Source of the DNA: Mucidula mucida
Taxonomy: Eukaryota > Basidiomycota > Agaricomycetes > Agaricales > Physalacriaceae
Reading direction: 5' to 3'
Assembly (NCBI GenBank): GCA_015501055.1
Contig: JADNYV010000296.1
Location: 1-42,549, forward strand
DNA length: 42,549 nt
Position numbers and translations under genes: made by a program
Part shown: positions 21,788 to 33,778 of the stretch, in pieces
How the letters are laid out: each line of letters starts with the position of its first letter
Numbering within the stretch: position 1 is the stretch's first letter
The notes under the pieces: generated by a model
The model's database searches: none
Told to the model about the DNA's origin: nothing
Seen by the model: only the letters and a program-made list of their open reading frames with translations

Positions 21788-22459
21788 ATGTCTAGCCGTG
21801 TAGAGCAGTCATGGGCTCGCATACCAGGCACAGGAGAACTTGATGAAGCTTCCGATCGATCTATAGTTACTGCTGTTCGCACATTCGTGTCTGTAGACTT
21901 TGCCAAATACCACTAACATATGCAGTTCACGGCAGCCACAGTCGCTACGTCTGCACCTGGAGAATATTCACCTGATACTCCGATGAACAGCATGGGTGGA
22001 ATATCTTCTCATCTTGACTCTCAATCGCCACAGCCTCCTATGCCTAGCTCGTACCACGCGGCGCCGCGACCGTCCGATGCCAGCGATAACCGGCGCACCC
22101 ATACTACCGGAGGCCATCCTTCTTATCGCAACCCACAGGCAGCCCTCTCTTCGTATGGCGGGGGAATGCTTCATCCCCCGACAACCCAGGCTCCGCCTCC
22201 TACACCGCAAACCTCGACCGGTTATCATGGACATGCTTACCACACACAGGACACAGACACAGCGCATCATCCACATCCTTCGACCAATAGTGCAACCGCT
22301 TTTCCTCCTCATCCTACGGGAGCGTACCACAGTTCTCCCGCTGCGCAACATTCTCAAACCCAGCCTGCAGGTCTGTCGCAGAGATCGTCGCAGGACTCGA
22401 CTACTACCAACTCGACCGATCATTGGTCGACTACTGCCAATGTTGGTTCTCGTAGATGA
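21788..22459 (+). pseudogene. Ser-rich gene copy 3, 3' portion only
   Basis: From 21920 the frame reads QFTAATVATSAPGEYSPDTP, then MPSSYHAAPRPSDASDNRRT and a His/Pro/Thr-rich stretch. It ends TTTNSTDHWSTTANVGSRR at 22459, matching the end of copy 1. The downstream 200 bp also match the 3' flank of copy 1 (17.15-17.37 kb). The N-terminal exons are absent. Just upstream, 21788-21916 encodes MSSRVEQSWARIPGTGELDE and stops; it shares only the MSSR start with the family. The first conserved residue (Q of QFTAATV) corresponds to the middle of copy 2. Copies 2 and 3 therefore look like the two parts of one ancestral gene split by an inversion. Confidence 0.6.
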
Positions 22460-23012
22460 AAGTGATACTCCCACTGTAAGGACACCTCCTAGAGCTCTGG
22501 CTTTTCGTTGTTATATCAATCTTATGCTGCCCACCTACCTTTTGTTGTTCTATGCCACTTTTTCTCTTACTCTATGCTTTGAATGATTGTATTCGAAATA
22601 CCTACCTACTGTTGTTGTTACGTCGTCGTCGTTCGATATTTCATTAATCTTGAATGTGCAGAGAGAAACCTGACAGAGTTCCAGGACGTTTGAATCCGAC
22701 ATGTTTGCTTTCTAGTACTGACGCTATGATCAGAATACAGGATTGGCATCAATTCAGTCGCCATGGACTCAAAAAAAGACTATTCCACTGTCAAGGGATT
22801 CGTGCCAATCTTCTGTTGACTCGTGTTTGAACGAGCCCAGACACGGAAGTGGAACAAATACCAGAATCGATACGGACTATCTACGATACATTCCAGGGCT
22901 TGGAACTACTACTACTAGTGCACTGCTTCTCGTACTTTAGTACACCGCCCTTGTCATCTACAATCTAATCTACATATCGAACACGATTCCCAAAACCCAT
23001 CTCTCACTAGGT
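22460..23012. other. 3' flank shared with Ser-rich copy 1, then no gene
   Basis: 22460-22705 resembles 17142-17370 (3' UTR-like, T/C-rich, including GAGAGAAACCTGACAGAGTTC in both). The similarity ends near 22.70 kb, marking the right edge of the duplicated block. From there to 23012 I see no supported gene. Confidence 0.6.
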
Positions 23013-25543
23013 TTATTCTACAACTTTCCCGCTCTTCTCACCCTCCATCGGAATCCTGCACACAATACTGACCGTCAAGTCATTCACATCTCGGTTTCTC
23101 AAACTCCGCTTATAACAGTCCGTAAGCTTAAACTTGCCATCGACGCCATGCCTACATACAAGCAGTCAGCACGCCAAATCAAAGGACCCTAGTAAGAGAA
23201 ACACTCACACGTCTCGAGCATGTGCCACGCGCGCAGTCCTAGACCACTCCGCCACACCACAATGCACACAAACAAACTCCTCCCGATAGTCCCAGTGAAT
23301 CTCAGGCGCCCGCAACAAATCGTCCTCCAACCGACGTTTTTCCTTCCGACGTCCTGCAGCGATCAGATCGGCGCCTTCAACACGAGTAACCTTCGCGAGA
23401 TGTGCATCATTCTGCGGCAAACCAGATCAGACATACAATAACGGAAAAGGTATCCAGAGAACTAACCATCGCCCTGCGCCAGCGCATAAGCCCAACCCTT
23501 GTTGTCCCTGTCCCAGGAGGCGCACTGATTTTAATCATAAGATCAGGATGGCCTGGCCACACGCTCGTCGTATCATGCTCCTCGCATCGAAAGAACAAAT
23601 CAAGCCCGTCCATATCCTCCGCAGTCGCCGTATCCGGATCCAAGCCGCACATGCGCACGAAATCTCTGCACCGGTCGTATACATCCTGGTTCAACGCCTT
23701 GATACCATTGGCGCGCCAGACCTTAACCTCGACACCAGTGTCGCCCACGGGAGCCTCGGCATAGAAACACGGGTGCGAGGCGAAGTGGGGATAATGAAGG
23801 ACCAAGGACGGGGAGCGCTTATGGCAGTCGGTACACGCAAAACCGTTGACGACTAAGGACAGATCATCATTGCGCCCCGTCTCCCCCCTGAGTATCGTTT
23901 TCAACCGAGCCTCCTGTTCGTGCCTCCACTGCTCACATACGTAGGCGACTGACGGGAGCGCTTCCTTCAGTTTGTCACTGACGTCCCCTTCGAGTGGCGT
24001 GTTCTTGATGATATCGACGAAAGGCTCGTAAGTGCAGAGCGCAGAGGGAGGCGGCTTATGCGGCGTCTCGGGCATTTGCCTCAGGACAGGCTCTACAAGC
24101 CTTGTCAGAAGACGAGTTCTTTCGGTGATGATTTCGCGCATGTTTCGCGCTTGTATCTCAACGCGAAGATCAGACATGACTGTTGTGAGAGTGGGCCGGA
24201 TGTTCTCCCAATCTGAAATGAGTAAGATCGGTGTAAAGCATGCAGCATTGGAGAATACTTACTTTGATCGGTCAACTCTTTTGTCTGCTTGACAAGCCGA
24301 TGGCGTTTCAGGGCTTCCTGGGTGATACGATGCGTCAATTCTGGTTCCCAGCCATCAGCCTTTAAGCGCGCGAGAATACTTCAAATTGTTAGCCTTGGCG
24401 AAATTGGGGAACATGAACAGATTTTACCTTTCGAGTCTTTGACGGCGAAGAGAGGCTATCTCTGCTGCTCGAGCCTCAGTCTGGGAGGTGACCCAGTCCT
24501 CGTATGGCTTGCATGACTTCAAAGAGACGTTGAGCATATCTTCATTCGCCCAGGTAAGACTCACGTTAACGAGCGCCAGATGCTCCTCCTTCCGCTTCTC
24601 AAGCCATTTCTTATACGTCTGCGAATTCAGTGGAAGATCCGCGCTCTCCGCGACCAGTCTCTCAACCGTACTCCGATGATACCAGACAACGCCTTCGGAT
24701 CGGGGGAAGTTCAGCATTCGTTGGGGGCGTAAGAGGGGAAGAAACGGACTTTGAACAGGTTTGAAACAAGGAACAAGGGCAAGCAACGCCCTGTCTACAG
24801 GCGGTAGTCGTCTAGCGCTTTCCATGCTTCGAGTCGAGTCATGAGTAAAGGACATTGAACAGAAAAAGCTGGACATACATTGTCCCGTTGTGTAAACATT
24901 CCTTACAGAGTCTCATCCGTATTTGCCATTGTACGTGCTTCGTGTGTGCCTTCAGACAATTCTAAAAAGACCAGTAATGACAAGAGCACGCATGCGAGAC
25001 ATACACGTACATCGCAATGATCGTCGTACAGCAGGCTTGCATAGTGCGGCTCGTTGAGGCCTTCAATTATCGGAGGAACATCGCCCATTCCCCGAAAGGC
25101 GCTCTTCCAGACAATTTTGCATTTCTTGTTCATGAGGATCACGCGTAGCGTTTTCGTCGTGCGACTCAATCGTAGGAGATCAAGTGGCTCCAAGAGTGAA
25201 AAGATCTGGAGCAGGGCTTAACTCGGAAACAGAGCCAGTGAAAACCTTGTCTACGCACCTCATACAGAACATCGAGAGGAGTCTCCGTAATCTGGCTTAG
25301 CTTCCCTCGTCTTTTCCTCGCGGGTGCAGCTTGACCAGAGGACTTGATCGCAGCGCTGGTCTTGGCGCGTTTCCGTGGCTTCTTGTCAGGCGAAGTGTCG
25401 GCGTCGTTTGTTTTGGAGGACACTGCTCTGGCGCGCTTTTCCCTTAGAGCCGCTTTCGTCTTGGGCCCAGTCGAGAGCTTCGAATCCTCTTTCGTCTTTG
25501 CGACGGCAATCCGCTGGGAGCGACGACGAGGAACAGTGGACAT
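23013..25543 (-). CDS. F-box protein paralog 2
   Basis: Start at 25543, MSTVPRRRSQRIAVAKTKED; a Lys/Arg-rich N-terminus, probably nuclear, leads to LSQITETPLDVLYE. After an intron comes the F-box core IFSLLEPLDLLRLSRTTKTL and LNEPHYASLLYDDHCDV, then NCLKAHTKHVQWQIRMRLCK. Central exons include EARAAEIASLRRQRLER and ILARLKADGWEPELTHRITQ. A large exon (about 24.21-23.47 kb) holds the Cys/His pattern FACTDCHKRSPSLVLHYPHF plus SHPCFY, and FVRMCGLDPDTATAEDMDGL. A penultimate exon has EEFVCVHCGVAEWSRTARVA, and the final exon reads HGVDGKFKLTDCYKRSLRNR to a TAA at 23013. The Cys-X2-Cys plus His spacing suggests zinc binding. F-box proteins link substrates to SCF ubiquitin ligase; the substrate is unknown. 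No frame lesion was noticed. Confidence 0.8.
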
Positions 25544-28088
25544 GATGGTAGCTTGGGATGACGGTGGAGGATGGTGAAGTGCGTCCATTGTTTGCCGTGC
25601 AATAACAAAAAGAGACTTGGTCACCTGATCGTAAGCTTGTTCGCATTGGGTGAACAATGGGCGGCGGGCTGACTATGACCCTACGCGCAGTCGTATTGGA
25701 CGGTGCACAAGCCTTCGTATTATTGCATGGTTAATGAAATGCATTGACAAAATCCACTGGCGAGGGCGGGCAAAGTCACCTCGTGAGCCCCGACTTGCAG
25801 GGCAAATGAGTCGCAACCAGAGTGTGGGTGTCAGCGTCCGTAGAACGCAGCGCACGTAATTATGCAGTCTTTCCCCAACGATCAAAAGAATTCGAAGACT
25901 GCGCCACATAGTCAGCAAGCGAAATGCAAGCGCAAAATGAGACAAAAGATATTGCTCAATAGGGAGATTTGAATATGAATGAATCATCACCAGATAACGA
26001 TGCCTTTGATATCTTGACGGAGAAAGGCAAAAATATTGACTCACCGACAATCAATGCAACGACGTTCAGGAGTTGAGATCGATAATACAAGGCACGACCT
26101 ATTGGGTTCCTCGTTCAGCATCATGGTGGCGGGCAAGGTCAAAGAAGAAAGATCAGAGAGATATTTTGGTAAACAAGGTTGTCCACAACAGGTTGATTGG
26201 CTCTTATTCAGAAGCAGAACTGAATGTGGTCCTCGGAAATGGGTGATAACCTGGCTCACCGGTAGACTAAGACTGTCTGACACTGGACAGAAAGTACGCG
26301 ACTAACCCTCCACAAATCCGACGCAGTTAGCAGTCACATATAAATGCGACTGTAGTGGGGGCATTTCACGCGCCTGAACACCAACGTCTACCGGTATCGC
26401 CCGATATGGCAGAGAATATGCAATGGCGTCGGTAGAAACCGCCAAACATTGTCCAGAATACGAGATCAGCCTGTTAAAAGTCATAGATAGTGGTCGCGCG
26501 GTCTGTCAACAGTCAGTAGGCACAACGGATAAGGTGTTCTTGACTCGACTACTAATCGTCGGTCGTCATTCCTGTCGGGACGATATCCTCCTCGATTGCA
26601 AAATCCTGGCACTGGTAGAACAGCCGGGAAGACAAGGAAGGCCGTGTCGAAGGTTACACCAGTAACCTAGGCGAAGCTGGAGTAAAAGAGAAAGGGATAT
26701 TAGTCATGGGCTTTAAAGTCTCGAGTGCGGTGAGCGACGTAGAGCACGACGACGAAGGACATCATGAGCACAGGAGGCAGGCAGGGTTCCGTTTAGGGAG
26801 TTTTTCCCACGATGCATCTTGTTGACAACTTGATGGTGGAGGACCCAAAGACTGGTGCGATAACAAGTCGGCAGGACGAGTCGCTTATTGAATAGTCATG
26901 TCTGGCTTGCTCGCACAGTGTCAGATGTTTCCATCCAGACTGAAACAATGCGCATGTACTACTGCTCCGAGTCGCGTGGCACTTGCCAGAAAGCCGCTGG
27001 GAAATAAGGGCACAAGAAACTACGCGAAGCTCTACAGAAAGCCATCAAAGGCTTTCTGTGCTCAGGAGTTCTGAACTTCAACTCAGCCTACTGACTGTCG
27101 AAATAGAAGGCGCATCACAAGCGAGAAAACTTCTTCGCTATAGGTAAGGTGATTACAGCGTCCGAAGAGATCAAATTGACAAACTTACCAGCCAGTGTTC
27201 TACTAGAGCATGCTGGCCCAGCACTGTTCTGGAAATATCCTCTGTTGTCATATCGTCAACTTCGACTGCACAAAAATAAAAGGACCAGGGATAAGCACCC
27301 AAAGCAGGGCGACTTGGGAGAAAATCCCGGAAAAGAGGAGGGTTAGCTCTGGGCGACGCGTCATCTCACTCCTCCAGACAACTTGACCAGGAAACCGTAA
27401 AAGGACGGTAAGTACGAGTTTTTGGAATCATTGACTCCGAGAAACTGCACCATTTACAGTTACGGTGTATGGCTTCACACGTGCGCTTCCCATTGACAAG
27501 TTATACTTCCTCCTTGTATGAAGGAATGAACTACAAGGAGGGACTCCGAGGTCGTAGTCGTGGCGGATGACAATATTTTCCTCTCCGGCCCGATCAACCG
27601 CCTCTTCCCTTTCCGCACTCGTGTACAATATGCCTTTGTTTCAAAGTGGACTGCCTGGGCCTGGAGCTCACTCATCTTGCATCGTTAGCATTGTTCTGGT
27701 GGTGGACCGCTTCAAAATGGACCCGCTTCTCCTACTAGACAACGAAATAACACGTATGGACATTACCTTGCGTTGTTTCCCCTACCTAGCAGCGACGAGA
27801 ACTTGGAGTGGCCCCTTATCCATGCGACTTTTTCTATAGCATGACCACACAAGATGCCAGGACCGTCCTTCTATTTGAGTACATCTGCCACATCGCCCGA
27901 TGAACGTGAAATGTGGACTTCAAGCAATTACCAAACACAGCGAACAATGGTACCCCGGAGTCCACACTGCAAAGTGACATCCAATCTAGGAATACATTGT
28001 TGGCGCGATATATAATCTCGAAACTGCGCCAGCAGACATCAACACACCCTCCTCTCGACATTCCTTCAGTTTCACCTCATCGCCCGTC
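25544..28088. other. Gene-poor 2.5 kb with no supported gene
   Basis: Only short frames of under about 90 codons occur on both strands, with no recognisable motif, splice pattern or paralog in the window. The one structural element noticed is a hairpin at 27034-27059. The region could hold a small or lineage-specific gene that I cannot see. Confidence 0.5.
27034..27059. repeat. 10-bp perfect inverted repeat with 6-nt loop
   Basis: ACAGAAAGCC (27034-27043) and GGCTTTCTGT (27050-27059) are exact reverse complements around ATCAAA. No T-run follows, so it is not an obvious terminator; it stands alone in gene-poor DNA. Confidence 0.7.
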
Positions 28089-29340
28089 ATGCAGTTTTTG
28101 TAAGCTGTTGCCTGTTCTCTATTATTGTCCACTAACAATCCCCAGCTCGACAGAACCGTGGTTTGCAAGCTTCAGAATCCATCCCCCAATGCTCGATGCC
28201 TCTGCCGATCCCTCACCTCGAGTACTGGTAGTGGCGGTCAAATTCTTCCCCATTTACAGGCTCACCTCCAAGACCTGGCGTCTCTGGACTTTGAGACCAT
28301 TCCAAAAGAGCAGTATTATCAGACTGCCGCGAATGTTGGCCTCGCCGTCGAAGCCGTGTATCGCTTCTGGAACCCGGCTTCGCTAACTTATACCGCCACT
28401 TTCATTGAACACTTCTCCCCCTTTGCCGCTATTTTCTACTCTCTCATCTTGAACACCCTCTGCATCTGCACATGCGCCGACGATCCTTCATTCTGTTATG
28501 CCACCTCTCGCGTGATCTTGTTGGCGCTTGGCAGCCTTCTCTCCACCACGGCGGGATTGAAACTCTTCACCTTATCCCCAGCGCTCCGCAAAACATGCAG
28601 ATCCTCATCACCACTTGGGCCACCTTCTCTTCTGGCGTTGTCGCTTCGAATTTTGACACAGCAATTGTCGATATCCTTAACCTTCTCTCCTGCCCACCAA
28701 CCAAGGAAGCGCTGGAGTATGCCGCCAGCACTATTCCCAAATCCCAACTATGCGGCGCCGTTGAACGCCTGCTCGAGACTGCGTACGGTCTCTACGATCC
28801 ATCATTCCCTCTCCCTTCCGCTACACTTACTAATGTGCGTGGTCTGGGACTCATCGGCCAGATTAGGCCTTCGCTACGCCGCACCTTCTTCCGCTTGGGC
28901 GTCATCGAATGTCTATGCGATATCCTCAAGCGCCTCGTCATTGACGATCCTAGAACATCACGCACATGGGAAACACAGAAGTATACAGCACACGAACAAG
29001 CAGTTGAGGTCGCTCAGGAAATATATCTTCTCCTCAAAGACGAAGTCTCGTCTGCCTGGCCGATTTTCAGTGTGTTGGACTGTGGAATATTCAGGTCGTC
29101 GTTCACGCCGCAGCGCGTTTTGGGAATAATCGACCTCTCTATGGTGGATCGTTGCCGCTGTTGTTGGAGTACATTGCAGCATGGAGTGTGAGGAGTAAGC
29201 GTGTGGCCGTCAGACTGCGCGATATAATGTACGCTGTCAGGAATGACCAAGCATTGTGGAATAGCCTGCCGCCTTCTTCGTCGGCGCATCCGTTGGCAGT
29301 TGGGTGGCATACATTTTGGACACGCTACGCGATAAAATGA
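28089..29340 (+). CDS. Unknown helical protein, multi-exon
   Basis: A model with phase-consistent junctions can be built. ATG at 28089 (MQFF) is followed by an intron after 28099. The next exon, FRIHPPMLDASADPSPR, is followed by a very short candidate intron (38 nt), then AHLQDLASLDFETIPKEQYY and VGLAVEAVYRFWNPAS. A frame change lies between about 28.36 and 28.60 kb; two GT-AG options (28512-28600 or 28356-28534) would fix it. The next exon reads TTWATFSSGVVASNFDTAIV through FFRLGVIECLCDILKRLVID to LLLKDE. A 50-nt intron (about 29044-29093) leads to VVVHAAARFGNNRPLYGG, and the protein ends HPLAVGWHTFWTRYAIK at 29340. It is Leu/Ala-rich and helical without a known domain. Some Agaricomycete MYND-finger proteins have similar helical N-termini, but no MYND cysteines are present here. 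Confidence 0.55.
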
Positions 29341-29999
29341 CGGTGATGCCCGTTACAGGAACGCTTGTTATCCACTGTATGAACGAAAATGTACGTCCTT
29401 AATGCTTTATACGAGCCGCTGGCTGTTCTGAGATTACTAGTGTTCAGCGCCTATTACTGAAGAGAAACGCTATATGCGCTGTTCCGCGTGTCTGAGCTAT
29501 GTGGTGTGCTCCCGTGCCTGCTCGAAAGCGACCTGGAAGCACGGTTACCACGGGTCTCAAGCATGCCGGAAACACTGAGGCGCTCACTTTGGGATGATAC
29601 CAGGATCTCATGTATATACTACATAGTATTCATCGATAGTCTTTCGTTAGACGTGCTCATGTTCTGTTAGCGATCACTGACAGATTAATTCAAGTTGCAC
29701 TGTGCCGCTCGGACCCATTATCCAAGCCATGACTTAGAACCAGACTTTATCTGCCTTCAAGCTTGGGGAAGGTACTGAGGCGGTGGCGCACAATGCGGAT
29801 CGATCATCGCAATGAACCATTGAGAGGTGGTCCAAGGTCCGATCAACTGACATTCCATTCTCTGTCACATTCTTCTTCGCTGCTACTAAGTCCCACATCA
29901 ACGTTTGCATCCAGATGGCTTTCATGAATATTTCATCCTAAAAGTACAGACCGTTTACTAGTAACACATAAAACATTGATACTTCGTGTATTCATACGA
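29341..29999. other. Intergenic, no gene seen
   Basis: The region between the convergent ends of the unknown gene (plus) and the transporter (minus) has only short frames without family resemblance. It presumably holds both 3' UTRs. Confidence 0.6.
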
Positions 30000-31888
30000 T
30001 TAAAGCTTCGCGTTCTCGTCGTGCTCGACAGCGCCTTTCTCTTTCTCAGAGTCATCATCATCGACATCGTCTGTGTGCTCGGGCAGAGCATCCCCAGACG
30101 GAACAGGAGCAGCTTCGAAGTGAGAGCCACATTTTTCGGGACCAAGTGCGGTCGTAATAGCAATGCCCAAAGCAATAATAACAGTAGCAATACCTGGAAC
30201 GACAGTCAACATCCGCCTCGCATCGAAATCAGATAGGGAGAACGTACCCATGGTAGGTCCATAAGCCTCTACAATGGCCCCATCCGATTTCCGCGTGATA
30301 AAATTCGACTCAGCGATGGCGTTGACGATTTGGGCCGACGGGGACGAGATCATGTTACCGACCTGGTAAGTGATACCAGGGAACGACGAGCGGAAGGCGA
30401 CGGGCGACAACTCGCTCAAGTCTGATGAATGTCTATCAGTTGGGCTGTGAAGAGAGTGAAAGAAGGCGTACGGATGGGAATAACACCCCAGGCACCCTGG
30501 ACGAAGAACTGCATGAAGAAGCCGGAGGCGGAAAGGCTGCGCTCGGTGGAGGGCAAGATCCATGCAGGAATCATGCAGCATGAGATGAGGGCGGCGGCGA
30601 CAATGGCCCGACGACGTCCGACGAACTGGGATAGCCAACCGATAATCGTTCCGCCAACGCAGGCGCCGGTCTTCATGAGGATACTGGCGCGACTGGCACC
30701 GTCGTTGTCGAGTCCCTTCTGCGCCTTCATGAAGGTGGTGTAGCTGTCCTGCGACGAGTGCGAGTAGTAGTTGAACCAAGTCATCAAGACGACGCAGTAG
30801 ACTATATTGATTAAATGTCAGCGCCAAAAAAGAAGGACTGATAAAAACATACACATCATCTTCCACTCCTTCCTGAACACCTTTCCGATTTCCTTCTTGA
30901 AAGCAGCAGAGTGTGCGCCTCGCTTACCCGACTTCTTCGCCTCTACGAATTGCCTCGACTCTGGGAACAAGAGACGGACAAATCCAACAGCAATTGAAGC
31001 ACCGGCGGCTCCCCAGAAAGCAGGCTTCCACGAATCAGGCGCATCGCCGACTTTGAGGTTAACGCAAGCACCGATAACATATCCAAGCGAGTATCCTTGT
31101 TGGAGTATCCCGCTCATCAGACCACGCGCCTCGACAGGGCTACACATATGCGTCGTTAGAACGGCTATGACCCGGTACAGGAGTCTTCATACCAATTCTC
31201 CAGGGCCATCGCGACAGCGTTCCCATAAACACCTCCCATGGCCAATCCAAAAATAGCGCGGACAGCCAAGAACTCTTGGAAGGTACGGCAGTAGATGGTG
31301 GCGATTTGGAGTGCGCCTAGAATCCACATGTTGATGACCATGGGGTATTTACGACCCCAGTAATCACCAGCGACACCCTGAAGGTTCAATGTTAGAAGAA
31401 GTAAAGACGACGAAAGCATGAATGGCACGAACGAATAGCGCAGCTCCGATGGAACGAAGGAGGAGAGTGAGGGTGATCGCAGTTGTTACGCTCGTCTTGC
31501 TGACATGGTAGTACTTGGAGAACTCCGTCGTCTTGATGGAGAGGGTGTGGAAATCGAGCGCTGCACGGTGGGTTAGGACCGTGCTACTCGAAAGACAGTA
31601 TAGGGAATACTCACCATCGGCAGTCCAGGCAGCCAAGCCGACGATGAAGAAGAGCCAGTTCAACGCGGTCAGCTTCCTAAAAAGGGAGATAGGATTTTGC
31701 ACTACGATCGTGAAGTCAATACACAATTGACGAGAAGAAGAGAAGAACCTACGCGGCTGGGGCGACTGCCACTCCACCGTTTCATTACCATGGATATCGA
31801 TGACTTGAACACGCGTCTTCCATCGGAAGAGGTCGGCGACGTTGGTCTTCGCCTTCGTGAGGAGCGATTCGTGTTCTGAGGAAGACAT
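30000..31888 (-). CDS. JEN1: Jen1-type monocarboxylate/proton symporter (MFS)
   Basis: Start at 31888 (MSSSEHESLLTKAKTNVADL), stop at 30000, with several introns of about 50-60 nt. Readable exons give the first helix LTALNWLFFIVGLAAWTADG, then TTEFSKYYHVSKTSVTTAIT, the MFS loop GVAGDYWGRKYPMVINMWI and FLAVRAIFGLAMGGVYGNAV. YGYSLG-type glycine-rich helices and a charged central loop follow. The sequence NYYSHSSQDSYTT fits the Jen-family signature NXX(S/T)HX(S/T)QDXXXT exactly, which is the strongest evidence. A later helix reads GGTIIGWLSQFVGRRRAIVA. The C-terminal tail is acidic and cytosolic (HTDDVDDDDSEKEKGAVEHD). Known Jen proteins import lactate, pyruvate or dicarboxylates with protons at the plasma membrane and are glucose-repressed; the substrate here is not determined. 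No lesion was seen. Confidence 0.88.
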
Positions 31889-33778
31889 GATAAGAGAGGG
31901 AAGAGCCAACGCTGGGTTCTTACCTCCTCGGAATGAGCTTCTTTTATACGAGATCCCAGGGTAGGTACGCGTTTGAATATTAGTCAGGGAATGGAGATAC
32001 GAGATTCAATGCATCGATGTATCAGGCAGCAAAAGAGGACCATGTGGGAGGGGTAGCCCCATCGCGGGGCAATGTCAGTGGGGATGCGGGGTGATGTTGC
32101 GGGGAGAGACTTTTTTCCGCGTTTGCGCGCGTCCTTGGCGGGCTGGGCATTCGTAACGCGCCAAGAGAAAGAGGGTATTGAGTCGCATCAGTTTGACAAG
32201 CGCTTAATTCTCTCAGGCGACAATCTAAGATCGTGACAACGGAGGTTAGCTCAAAGTCTAGAGAGTTCATGCACGTCTTTGTACCGAGGATGTGGTGAGT
32301 ACTTCGAAGATGGGGAACTGCTTAAGTAACGTACAGGAGGTAGAGCCGGATGGATCGCGTTGTTCGGAATTGAGAATTTTCAGGGATAAGCCCAGGGCCG
32401 GTGGGATTCGGACCGTTTGAGGAGAGAGAAAGAGCGGCACCTCGGACCAATTGTGGCAAATCAGTGAACCTTGGGGGGTCTAAAATGTCCAGAAAGCGCA
32501 AGCGTTTTCAACGGAAGGCCATTGAGGCGTACCGCGAACAGCTTTTACTCGAGGTGGTGTACAGTGGAGGTTTGAAGAAATAAAACACTGTGGGCGTTGG
32601 TGCCTGTATCTTCAAGCGGGATAGCGGGACTAGGACCAGAATATGGAATATCCCGCGCGATCATCAGTAGTTTGCACGGTGGTGTACTCTGGTTTACTAG
32701 AGTTTTTTTTTTACAATGATGGGTGTGGTCAGCCACCTAAGGGAAATGCATGGAAGAAAGTAAAACCCATTTGTAGAAAGCACACGGTAGAGTCGAGGGT
32801 GAAAGGATGCGAAGTTGTCGTGGCGCGAAATGAGAGCAAGGAGAGTCTGAATTGATTTGTAAACATCGCCGACATGCCGATCACAATGGTTCGAAGTGGT
32901 TGCTTGGACATTGGTCCTGAAAGATATGTAAATCGAAGACAAGTATCTGCGTTTGTGAGGAGGACTGTCATCAGTTACTTACTGGCATCGTGAGCGAAGT
33001 GAGAGAATGCCCTTCGTCGGCATCGAACGCGCGACCGTGTCGGACGAGCGGATCAAGTGCCAAGTGGTCGTCGTCTTCCTAACCCAGTGACCCTAGCACG
33101 GACAAGAAGAACAAGATTGCTGATTCCTCCTCGCCTGTGGCTATAGCAACAAGTCACATTGAAAGGGGGGCTTTCGCACAGTAGTCCTGAGCTCAGGTAA
33201 GTAGTTATCATTTTTATCTACAGCCTATCACGGTGCTCTATCTTCAACCATCTTCGCGCAGTAGACGACGGACGTTGAATGATTTGAACTTGTATCAAGG
33301 TCGCGCTGATGAGCAATTCTATTTCCGCAGTTCATCTGATCTTCTGACTTCCGTCGAATTGTTCCCATGTCCATCCAATCAGGTCTCCTTCCAGAAGGCG
33401 TCTCCTTCACCCTCAACCACAAAGTGCCACACGTATCAGCAGCACCAAAGTTTGCGCGCGTTAGAAATCACATCGCGGCGGCCTACAGCGTCCGACACAG
33501 TCCATCTCGCCTCTTTCTCTTTTCGGAGTCTCTGGATCTCACGCGTCGTGGTGGACACGTGCGTTTGGTAGGTGCCTTGTAACTATTGTAATAATCTGAA
33601 GGAAGGTTCCCATGTTCTCTCTGCAGACCCCTCGTCCAATGAATGGACGTCGAGCATATGGATAGCGAGCTCGTCATCACATGTTGAACGTGCGCGCCGG
33701 AGGCGTAAAGAACCCGAGGCCCACTTATAAGAGAAAAATCGACGGAGGAGTTTCTTTGGATCTTGTTCGTTGTCGAAT
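31889..33778. other. 1.9-kb intergenic region without a supported gene
   Basis: This holds the upstream region of the transporter (to about 32.3 kb, including pyrimidine/purine tracts near 32.1 kb) and that of the secreted enzyme. Frames such as 33367-33582 (71 codons) and 32401-32583 (60 codons) have no paralog, domain or intron structure that supports them. Confidence 0.5.

Noticed and set aside
26041..26665. Two 80-90-codon plus-strand frames
   Set aside because: No motif, paralog or splice structure; the lengths are expected by chance in this composition.
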